In this document: positions 22,018 through 28,682 of the stretch, one piece after another
How the letters are laid out: each line of letters begins with the position of its first letter
Numbering within the stretch: position 1 is the first letter of the stretch
Assembly: GCA_949096025.1 (NCBI GenBank)
Contig: CARXKP010000008.1
Span: 1 to 33,008 of the forward strand
Length of the DNA: 33,008 nt
DNA from: an uncultured Eubacteriales bacterium
GTDB taxonomy: Bacteria > Bacillota > Clostridia > Christensenellales > UBA1242
Reading direction: 5' to 3'
The notes under the pieces: generated by a model
What the model saw: the letters and a program-made list of their open reading frames with translations, nothing else
Told to the model about the DNA's origin: nothing
Databases searched by the model: none
Program-made: the position numbers and the translations under genes

Positions 22018-23880
22018 ATGAAATCTTTGAGTGATAAAATTATTTATGCTGTTCAGACTAATGACTTAAGTTACTTATATAAGGTCACAGGACTTAAAAA
22101 ACAAGAAATTAATTTACCTGTAAATGAAGAGGGTGACAATCTTTTAATTTGGGCTATTAAAAATATGAAATGGCCTCTTATTGAAAACATTTTGAAAAAT
22201 AATTTGCTAGATGTTAATGCGGTAAATATTCATAATGAAACAGCACTTCATATTATGGTAAATAAGATTGTTTCTGAAGATGTTGCTGTTGAAGATAAAA
22301 AGAAATATGGGACTCTTTTAAAGCATTTTGCTGGAAGAAGAGATGTGAATGTAAATATTCAAAATGAAAATGGTTTAACTCCTTGGATGCTTCCATTTGA
22401 TAAAGATGCAAATCCAAATATAAGCGAGGAAGAAAAACAAGTTATTGCTAATATGGAGAAATTATTTTTAGCTCGCGATGATTTGAATTTGAATTGTCAA
22501 GATAAGTTAGGGCTTTCTTGTTTAATGCTTGCAGGGTTTAGGGGACAATATGATGTAATTAAAAATTTCCTAGAAAAAGGTGCTGACATAAACCTAAGAG
22601 ATGTAGAAGGAAACAATATTTTAATGCAAGCATCCAATATTGGATTAGATATGCTAGCAGATGTTGTTGTTTCTAGAGAAGAACTCGATATAAATGCTAC
22701 AAATAAATACAAAGAAACAGCCCTTATTAATGCTCTTTATAAACCATTTGATGAAAAGAAAGCGAACATAGTTAAGAAAATTCTTGCAAGAAAAGATGTA
22801 AATGTAAACATTTGTGATCAAAATGGAAATGTTCCACTTATAATGGCGTACCTTAATGATGATAAAGATATATTGTCTATGATTTTAGAAAAAGAAAATG
22901 TGGATGTAAATATTCGTGATCAAAATGGAAATTCTCTACTTGTAATGGCTTATCAAAACAATGACAAAGAAACTTTCTCTACACTTATGTCTAGAGAAGA
23001 TATTGATTTAAATGTTGGTGGAAAAGATAATAAAACTTTACTTATGCTTGCTATAGAAAGGGGAGATGCAAAACTTGTTTATACAATTCTAGGTCGCCCA
23101 GGAATAGATATAAATGCTTTTGATGATAATAATGAAAATGTTGTTATGAAAGCAATTAAGAGCCTAGAGAAGAATGGAGATGTAGGTTATGCGATTTTAA
23201 AAGTATTGCTTGCTCATCCAGACCTTGACATAAATGCTTTTGCTGAAAATGGAAAAGTGAATGCTCTTACTACTGCTATTTCACTTAAAAATGATAAAGT
23301 AATTGATATGATTTTAAAAAGAGATGATGTTGATATTGATAAACCATTCAACTATTCTGCTGTTGATACAGCACTTAGTACAAAAAATTTGTCTTTACTT
23401 TATAGACTTACAGACAATAAGTGCTTTGATGCAAAAGATGAAGATTTGAATGGTACTAATGCCATAGGACATATTCTTGAAAAAACAGTACAACTCGTAA
23501 ATCCAGATGTGTTTGAAACAATTTCAACAGATTTGTTAGATGCTTGTAAAAAAGAAGAGATTACACAGCTTATGAATCATAGAAATCAATTTGGAGATAA
23601 TGCTCTTATGACAGCAATAAAAGCTGGTGCTCCAGATGCAATGATAAATATCTTCTTAAGTGATTTAGTTAGACACTTTGGTCTTGTTGATATTGACTTT
23701 AATGCAAAAAATAATGATGGAGAGACTCTTGATGATTTAATTGCTAAGCAAAGAGAAATTGATAGAAATTCAAAAACTGCAAACATAATAAAATCTTATA
23801 AAGCATATTGCCAACAAGAAGGTTTTCAACGCACAGCAGAATATGCTAATAATGATGAAGTTGAAAGTGATGAACAGTAA
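22018..23880 (+). CDS. ankyrin-repeat protein
   Basis: This 620-residue protein consists almost wholly of ankyrin-type repeats from about residue 30 to 590. It is recognisable by recurring D-(I/V/L)-N-(x) turns, N-G-x-(T/S)-x-L-x-x-A helices and xxLL/ILxx second helices. About a dozen repeats are present, some irregular. Residues about 250-320 contain two nearly identical copies (NICDQNGNVPLIMAY / NIRDQNGNSLLVMAY), a recent duplication. It has no signal peptide, membrane span or enzymatic domain. Ankyrin arrays bind proteins; in free-living Firmicutes the partner is usually unknown. The start is ATG 22018 behind GGAGG; a promoter and a terminator isolate it as a single gene. Confidence 0.85.
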   Translation: MKSLSDKIIYAVQTNDLSYLYKVTGLKKQEINLPVNEEGDNLLIWAIKNMKWPLIENILKNNLLDVNAVNIHNETALHIMVNKIVSEDVAVEDKKKYGTLLKHFAGRRDVNVNIQNENGLTPWMLPFDKDANPNISEEEKQVIANMEKLFLARDDLNLNCQDKLGLSCLMLAGFRGQYDVIKNFLEKGADINLRDVEGNNILMQASNIGLDMLADVVVSREELDINATNKYKETALINALYKPFDEKKANIVKKILARKDVNVNICDQNGNVPLIMAYLNDDKDILSMILEKENVDVNIRDQNGNSLLVMAYQNNDKETFSTLMSREDIDLNVGGKDNKTLLMLAIERGDAKLVYTILGRPGIDINAFDDNNENVVMKAIKSLEKNGDVGYAILKVLLAHPDLDINAFAENGKVNALTTAISLKNDKVIDMILKRDDVDIDKPFNYSAVDTALSTKNLSLLYRLTDNKCFDAKDEDLNGTNAIGHILEKTVQLVNPDVFETISTDLLDACKKEEITQLMNHRNQFGDNALMTAIKAGAPDAMINIFLSDLVRHFGLVDIDFNAKNNDGETLDDLIAKQREIDRNSKTANIIKSYKAYCQQEGFQRTAEYANNDEVESDEQ

Positions 23881-23892
23881 AAATGAAATAAA

Positions 23893-23919
23893 AAATACTA
23901 GATTTTCTAGTATTTTTTT
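23893..23919 (+). terminator. terminator after the ankyrin-repeat gene
   Basis: AAATACTAGA (23893-23902) pairs with TCTAGTATTT (23906-23915) around TTT, with a long T run. Confidence 0.88.
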
Positions 23920-23929
23920 GTCGCTACTA

Positions 23930-23958
23930 TTGAATTGTTATACAAAATATGATATTAT
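23930..23958 (+). promoter_or_regulatory. promoter for the ThyX-like gene
   Basis: TTGAAT (23930-23935) and TATTAT (23953-23958) are 17 bases apart, ahead of the AAAGGAG site. Confidence 0.6.
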
Positions 23959-23985
23959 ATAAAAGGTAATAAAGGAGTAAAAAGT

Positions 23986-25356
23986 ATGGATATAAGCATT
24001 AAGATGCATACAGTAATGAAGGGTGAAAAAGGTTGTCTAACTAAAGAAGAAATTGTTAACAATTTACAAGATAGTGCTAGGGAATTTTGTACAGAAGATT
24101 CGTATATGGGAGAAAATTTTACTAAGTTTATAGATAGAGTTGGTGATGAGTTTGCTGGAAGAATACCTAAAATTTATAACTATGATTTTAATCGCTTAGT
24201 TGCTGGTCTTATGGGTGCAACTTGCTATATGCCAGAAAATTTTGAAAAACTAAACTCTAAACCTGTCGAAAATATTTTAAATATCGCTACACAGGTTGAA
24301 AATAGTGGGCATCATTCTACTTTTGGTCACTCTTTTCTTACACTTGAAATATCAGGACTTCCAAAAGCACTTGCTATGGTTTTAAACAATGAAAAAGAAT
24401 ACAACACAAGCGAAAAGTCTGCAAGATATACAGTTATGAAGGATATAGAGCCAAAGCAGAATGCTCTTTATGAAAAATGGGTTAATATCTTTGAAAGAGA
24501 GATAAAGAAACTATATCCTGACGGATCTAATAAATTCTTTGATGAAAAAGGTAAGAAGGCGAGAAAACTTGCTCAAGAAAATGCAAGATATTTGATTTCT
24601 GTTTTCACTCCTACAAATATGGAATACTCTACAAGTTTTAGACAACTTAATTATATTTGTCATTGGATGGAAGGCGAAATTGAAAAACCTGAAAATAAAT
24701 TTTACGAACAGCTTATTCCTTCTATGCAAGAATTTGTTGAATTTTGCAAGGATAGAAACATTTATTCTGAAAGATTATTTGATGGAAAAGATAGGGGATT
24801 TTCCTTGTTTGATGAACCAGTACTTAAAACAGTTTACTCATCAAATTATCAGGGAATGTATAAAATGTCATTTGCCTGCCTTGCTCAAGACCAAAGACAT
24901 AGAACACTTGACCTTGCTATAAACAAATTCACTTTTCCTAATGATTTTAAAAAGATTACAGAATTTTATATTCCACCAATCATTGCAAACAACCCTGCAT
25001 TAAGAGATGAATATTTAAAAGATATGGCTTCAGTTGCTCAGTTTTTACCACAAGGAACTTTACTTGATGTTAGTGAGGCGGGAAGTTATAAAAACTTTAT
25101 CCTTAAAGCAAAGGAAAGACTCTGTGCTTGTGCTCAAAAGGAAATTAGAGACTTGACTTTGAAACAAACTAAAGATTATGCTAATGAACTTTATATTGAT
25201 TCAAACACTCTTCCAGATGAGAATTTAAGAAAACAGGCATTGAGAATGTCTAATAAACTGCAGGTTATGACAAATGGTTCAAGATGTAAATCAGGTTATA
25301 AATGCAAAGCACCTTGTGGATTTTTAGATGGCATTAATCTTGAAAGTCAGATTTAA
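23986..25356 (+). CDS. ThyX-like protein with two divergent halves
   Basis: This 456-residue protein is about twice the usual ThyX length. ThyX makes dTMP from dUMP using FAD. In the first half, HHSTFGHS (109-116) matches the H-x-S-x-x-x-H stretch, SEKSARY (142-148) matches the S-x-x-S-x-R-Y end of the signature, and 198-223 resembles the AR...T......R-x-L segment. The RHR beginning of the signature is absent there. In the second half QRHRTLD (303-309) supplies an RHR-type sequence and CAQKEIRDL (382-390) matches the terminal A-Q-x-E-I-R. The C-terminus carries C434, C440 and C444. So the motif elements are divided over two repeats. AAAGGAG precedes the ATG. It is either an unusual bilobal thymidylate synthase or a relative with another function. 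Confidence 0.7.
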   Translation: MDISIKMHTVMKGEKGCLTKEEIVNNLQDSAREFCTEDSYMGENFTKFIDRVGDEFAGRIPKIYNYDFNRLVAGLMGATCYMPENFEKLNSKPVENILNIATQVENSGHHSTFGHSFLTLEISGLPKALAMVLNNEKEYNTSEKSARYTVMKDIEPKQNALYEKWVNIFEREIKKLYPDGSNKFFDEKGKKARKLAQENARYLISVFTPTNMEYSTSFRQLNYICHWMEGEIEKPENKFYEQLIPSMQEFVEFCKDRNIYSERLFDGKDRGFSLFDEPVLKTVYSSNYQGMYKMSFACLAQDQRHRTLDLAINKFTFPNDFKKITEFYIPPIIANNPALRDEYLKDMASVAQFLPQGTLLDVSEAGSYKNFILKAKERLCACAQKEIRDLTLKQTKDYANELYIDSNTLPDENLRKQALRMSNKLQVMTNGSRCKSGYKCKAPCGFLDGINLESQI

Positions 25357-25367
25357 TAAATAAAATA

Positions 25368-25395
25368 AAAAATGCTAGAGATTTCTAGCATTTTT
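25368..25395. terminator. bidirectional terminator between convergent genes
   Basis: AAAAATGCTAGA (25368-25379) pairs with TCTAGCATTTTT (25384-25395) around GATT. Confidence 0.88.
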
Positions 25396-25414
25396 TTTGT
25401 TTAAAATATTTATC

Positions 25415-26158
25415 TTATAATTTTTCAAGTTCGTTATTAATATCATTTCTTATGATAGGGTAGTAGTTTTTAAATTCAGGTCTTTCTTGTTGAAGTTTTT
25501 TGTCCATAGTTTTAAGTTTATCATAATCTCTTACAACCATTGCTGAAATGGCATTATAAACAGAAGTAGAGTCTACTTTTAGGTCATTAAGTTCTTGTTC
25601 AAATTGTTTTTCAGTAGTAAGGGAAGATATATCACTGTGTAAGTTGCTTACATTTCGTAAATGAATTAAAAGTCCATAAGCATCTCCTTCAAAATGAATA
25701 TCTTGAATAGCAGCGAGAGAACCACTATTAATACTTGCTTTTAAAAATCTATAATCATTATCAATAACAGGTTCAAAAGCTTTCATTTCATCAATTAATT
25801 TCTGTGCAACGCCAATTTCAAGTGATTTTCCAGCAAAATTTTTATCTTTTATCTCTTGATAAATAGAATCTTTTTCTTTTAATACATCACCAAGAAAAGT
25901 TTTGTATTTTTTTGCATATTTTTTAAGTCTAGGCTCAACTAAAATTTCATTAACAGATTTTTCAATTTTTTCAGTACATTCTTTAACCTTTAATAATTCT
26001 CTTCCTGATAAGGTTTCTTTTTCAGAACAATTTATAAGATATCCCAAATTTTCTTCTATATTATAAAACAAGCCAGAAATTGTTGTAATATGCCAATCTT
26101 CAGTATTATATCTATCTCCTAATTTTTCTGCTCTTTTAACAAATCTGTTTTTTGCCAT
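25415..26158 (-). CDS. unknown 247-residue helical protein
   Basis: I do not recognise this protein. It is Lys/Glu-rich and predicted by eye to be nearly all alpha-helical, without signal peptide or membrane span. The N-terminus is basic (MAKNRFVKRAEKLGDRY). Segments such as SVNEILVEPRLKKYAKKYKTFL and EKQFEQELNDLKVDS have heptad-like spacing. The AAAGGAG site eight or so bases before the ATG supports the start. It is convergent with the ThyX-like gene and upstream of nothing obvious, so context gives no function. Confidence 0.75.
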   Translation of the reverse strand: MAKNRFVKRAEKLGDRYNTEDWHITTISGLFYNIEENLGYLINCSEKETLSGRELLKVKECTEKIEKSVNEILVEPRLKKYAKKYKTFLGDVLKEKDSIYQEIKDKNFAGKSLEIGVAQKLIDEMKAFEPVIDNDYRFLKASINSGSLAAIQDIHFEGDAYGLLIHLRNVSNLHSDISSLTTEKQFEQELNDLKVDSTSVYNAISAMVVRDYDKLKTMDKKLQQERPEFKNYYPIIRNDINNELEKL

Positions 26159-26286
26159 AAAAGATTCTCCTTTGTTAAAATTATTTTATCACTAATTAGT
26201 AAAAAAATCAAGATAAATTTATAACTTGATTTTACAGTAAAATGTCTTAAAATAAATTATTTAAAAACTTTAATTTCTAGACAATA

Positions 26287-26315
26287 AAAAAGTCAGGGGA
26301 TAAGCCTGACTTTTT
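26287..26315 (-). terminator. terminator after rplL
   Basis: AAAAAGTCAGG (26287-26297) pairs with CCTGACTTTTT (26305-26315) around a 7-base loop. The minus-strand T run follows the end of rplL. Confidence 0.88.
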
Positions 26316-26342
26316 ACACAATATTCTTTATTTTTATTTGAT

Positions 26343-26717
26343 TTATTTAAGTTTAACAGTTGCGCCAGCTTCTTTGAGTTTAGCTTCGATAGCTTTAGCT
26401 TCTTCTGCTGGAACGTTTTCTTTAACTGCTTTAGGAGCAGCTTCAACTAAAGCTTTAGCTTCTCCAAGTCCAAGTCCAGTGATTTCTCTAACAACTTTGA
26501 TTACAGCAATTTTGTTTGCACCTGCTTCAGCAAGTTCTACTGTAAATTCAGTTTTTTCTTCAGCTGCTGGAGCAGCAGCACCAGCAGCAGGAGCAGCAAC
26601 TGCAACTGGAGCAGCAGCGCTTACACCAAAAGTTTCTTCGAGTTCTTTTACAAGTTCAGATACTTCAAGAACAGTCATAGATTTAATTTCTTCAACTAAT
26701 TTTTTAACATCAGCCAT
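26343..26717 (-). CDS. rplL: ribosomal protein bL12 (L7/L12)
   Basis: This 124-residue protein has the standard L7/L12 layout: an N-terminal dimer domain (MADVKKLVEEIKSM), an Ala/Pro/Gly-rich hinge at about 35-52, and the C-terminal factor-binding domain with KIAVIKVVREITGLGLGEAKALVE. It forms the ribosomal stalk and recruits translation GTPases. An AAGGAGG site precedes the ATG. It follows rplJ with a structured 94-base intercistronic gap. Confidence 0.98.
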   Translation of the reverse strand: MADVKKLVEEIKSMTVLEVSELVKELEETFGVSAAAPVAVAAPAAGAAAPAAEEKTEFTVELAEAGANKIAVIKVVREITGLGLGEAKALVEAAPKAVKENVPAEEAKAIEAKLKEAGATVKLK

Positions 26718-26776
26718 TTTTAAATTCCTCCTTAAATGTTTATGGGATGGTTCCCAAAATAAAATTAATTTTTTGT

Positions 26777-26811
26777 TAGACTTTTATAGTCTAGTTGCAC
26801 TTTTTAAGTGC
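26777..26811 (-). other. two small hairpins between rplJ and rplL
   Basis: GCACTT/AAGTGC (26797-26802 with 26806-26811) and TAGACT/AGTCTA (26777-26782 with 26788-26793) are adjacent perfect hairpins. The first overlaps the very end of the gap after rplJ. Neither is followed by a minus-strand T run, so they look like RNA processing or stabilising structures rather than terminators. Confidence 0.55.
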
Positions 26812-27327
26812 TTATTTTGTAGCAATAGCATTTAATGCTCTTGCAAGCCCTTCAACAGGGGCAATAGTAACTCTAGCAAGCCCAGTAATAGGGGCATTGA
26901 GAGTACGAAGAAGAGTAGCAACAAGAACTTCTTTGCTTGGAAGTTTCGCTAACGCTTCAATATCCTTGCTTTCAACGAAATTACCATTAAGTAAACCAAA
27001 TTTTACGGTTAATTTCTTAGTTTTTTCAGCTGTTTGGCAGGTAATTTTAGGACCGCTTACCTCATCATCATAACTGAAAGCAACCGCACTAGTGCCGTGT
27101 AAATATTTTTCAGCACCATTGATTCCAAGTTCGTTGAGTGCAAGGAGCAATAATTTGTTTTTGTAGACTTTGTATTCGCCACCATTCTTTTTGAATTCAC
27201 GACGCATTTGTCCGTCTTCAGCAACAGTAAGTGCATTGTAGTCAACGAAAGTCACAGATTTAGCTCTTGAGAGTTTATCTTTGATTTCTTCAACTATCAA
27301 TTTTTTAGCTTCTAAATTAGCACCCAT
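26812..27327 (-). CDS. rplJ: ribosomal protein uL10
   Basis: This 171-residue protein has L10 features: the N-terminal EAKKLIVEEIKDKLSRAKSVTFVDYNALTV, then RREFKKNGGEYKVYKNKLLLLAL, and a C-terminal alanine-rich helix that carries the L7/L12 dimers. It anchors the ribosomal stalk and, in the family, represses its own operon by binding the leader RNA, which is visible upstream here. An AAGGAGG site lies somewhat far (about 10 bases) from the ATG. Confidence 0.97.
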   Translation of the reverse strand: MGANLEAKKLIVEEIKDKLSRAKSVTFVDYNALTVAEDGQMRREFKKNGGEYKVYKNKLLLLALNELGINGAEKYLHGTSAVAFSYDDEVSGPKITCQTAEKTKKLTVKFGLLNGNFVESKDIEALAKLPSKEVLVATLLRTLNAPITGLARVTIAPVEGLARALNAIATK

Positions 27328-27361
27328 TATGAAATCTTTTCCTCCTTTAAATGAATATTGT

Positions 27362-27478
27362 GTAGTAAAAACAAAATCTCTATGCCCTCGGAAAAAAGCA
27401 TAGAGAAAAATTCTATATTACTTCTTTCCTCGGCAAGCACATTAAATAATGTTTACGAAAATCGCTTGCTGTCTTTGG
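27362..27478 (-). promoter_or_regulatory. L10 leader with transcription attenuator
   Basis: On the minus strand the leader carries the L10-leader hallmarks. A CCAAAGACAGCAAGCG segment (27478-27463) pairs through GCAAGC with GCTTGCC (27438-27432), directly followed by GAGG. Downstream, TCTCTATGC (27406-27398 side) pairs with GCATAGAGA (27385-27377 side) around a loop containing CCGAGG, followed by a T-rich tail, as an intrinsic terminator. L10 or the L10(L12)4 complex would bind the upper structure and favour termination. Confidence 0.8.
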
Positions 27479-27502
27479 ATAAGATTTTATTTCAACTCTT
27501 TT

Positions 27503-27530
27503 ATTATACATATTATTTAGCGTTTGTCAA
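27503..27530 (-). promoter_or_regulatory. promoter of the rplJ-rplL operon
   Basis: On the minus strand TTGACA (27530-27525) and TATAAT (27508-27503) are both perfect consensus, 16 bases apart, with TG directly before the -10. Strong expression suits ribosomal genes. The L10 leader starts just downstream. Confidence 0.85.
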
Positions 27531-27580
27531 TAGATTTTGGGTAATTTTATAAGATTATTTTTATTAAAATTAAATATGTT

Positions 27581-27603
27581 AAAAAAGAAGGGGATGAACC
27601 CCA
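27581..27603 (-). terminator. probable terminator after the 292-residue gene
   Basis: GGGG (27590-27593) pairs with CCCC (27599-27602) around a 5-base loop, with six A on the plus strand (a minus-strand T run after TTC). The stem is short but GC-only. Confidence 0.55.
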
Positions 27604-27607
27604 ACTT

Positions 27608-28486
27608 TTATTGAATATCGTTAAATTGTTCTTCAAGAATGTCAGCTTTTCTATCAATTTCCCATTGTGAGCCTTCTTTCTCTCTTTTTGCAAGTCTTCT
27701 AAATTCTCTTTTAACTCCAAGTTCACTAATCTTCTTTTGAATCATTCTTACAGGTGTTAAAAGTTTTGCAAAACCAACTTTAATGTTTCCAATGCTAAAA
27801 ATACTTTCTGCCTTTCTTTGAGCGATTTCTTCTCTTTGAGCAAGTAATTCATTTACTTGTGACTGAATATATTGGTCAAGGTCAACAGTTCCTTCACCAA
27901 ATGTTTCATTAAGAAGAGCCTGAGCCCTATCTTCAGTATAATCATCGTGCTTTAATGCTTGTTGAATTTCTTTCACATATTGACGATAAATTCCTTTTTT
28001 AGAAAACTCTAATTGTACAACATCCATATATGGAAGTCCCATAAGTTCAGATCTAGATTTACCATTAGCAAGTTTTTCTTGAATATGTTCAGTCATATAT
28101 TTGTAAGCCATTGACATTCTTAAAACCCTGTTAATATCTTGTTCAGTAACAGTATGAGCATCAAATCTTTGTTGTACTTCTTCTTCTGAATCTAAATTTT
28201 CTCTGTAAGAGCCTAAACCAACATTTGTGAATTTATCGCCGACAGATAGTTTAACATTAGCAAAGTCTTCAATGTTGAAATATTCATCGGCTCCGAGTTC
28301 GCCGTCAATACCTTGATCGGCACCCCAATCGTGGCTAAAAGAAAATTTTTTTTCAAAAGAGATTTGAAGGTTAGGGAAATTTAATGCAACAGAATTTAAA
28401 GAATAATGTCTTTTGTCATCTCTTTCAGAAGTTAAATCAAAAACCTTTTTACCGTTTTTATCAGTTAAACTTAAAATATCAATCAT
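27608..28486 (-). CDS. unknown 292-residue protein
   Basis: I do not recognise this protein. The first 100 residues look strand-rich, with Asp/Gly-rich turns (HDWGADQGIDGELGADEY) and an NVKLSVGDKFTNVGLGSY segment. The rest is helical and highly charged, with DINRVLRMSMAYKYM, a Gln/Glu-rich helix (VNELLAQREEIAQRKAES) and a basic stretch near 265-275. It has no signal peptide or membrane span. AAAGGAG precedes the ATG and a perfect-spaced promoter lies upstream. Divergent from leuS; the context gives no function. Confidence 0.75.
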   Translation of the reverse strand: MIDILSLTDKNGKKVFDLTSERDDKRHYSLNSVALNFPNLQISFEKKFSFSHDWGADQGIDGELGADEYFNIEDFANVKLSVGDKFTNVGLGSYRENLDSEEEVQQRFDAHTVTEQDINRVLRMSMAYKYMTEHIQEKLANGKSRSELMGLPYMDVVQLEFSKKGIYRQYVKEIQQALKHDDYTEDRAQALLNETFGEGTVDLDQYIQSQVNELLAQREEIAQRKAESIFSIGNIKVGFAKLLTPVRMIQKKISELGVKREFRRLAKREKEGSQWEIDRKADILEEQFNDIQ

Positions 28487-28541
28487 TTTAAACTCCTTTT
28501 ATAAAGTAATTGGTTTCTCAAAACTTTTATTTTATATAAAT

Positions 28542-28570
28542 ATTATACCTTATTTATATATAAAAGTCAA
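28542..28570 (-). promoter_or_regulatory. promoter for the 292-residue gene
   Basis: On the minus strand TTGACT (28570-28565) and TATAAT (28547-28542) are 17 bases apart. Confidence 0.8.
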
Positions 28571-28629
28571 TAATTAAAATTTTTATTTAAAGTAAAATAT
28601 AATCCAATAATTTTTAATTTTCATTTTAT

Positions 28630-28658
28630 TTGACTTTTTTACCTCTTTTTGATATTAT
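28630..28658 (+). promoter_or_regulatory. promoter for leuS
   Basis: TTGACT (28630-28635) and TATTAT (28653-28658) are 17 bases apart. The leader to the ATG at 28683 is only about 20 bases, too short for a T-box riboswitch. Confidence 0.7.
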
Positions 28659-28682
28659 TACTAAATATTGACGGAGATGATT

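Noticed and set aside
26338..26835. Plus-strand Ala/Ser-rich frame opposite rplL
   Set aside because: It is the antisense of the Ala-rich hinge and domain of L7/L12, a certain gene.
28571..28682. Possible T-box riboswitch before leuS (and before cysS)
   Set aside because: The leaders are too short and no TGG-ACC-type T-box core was found.
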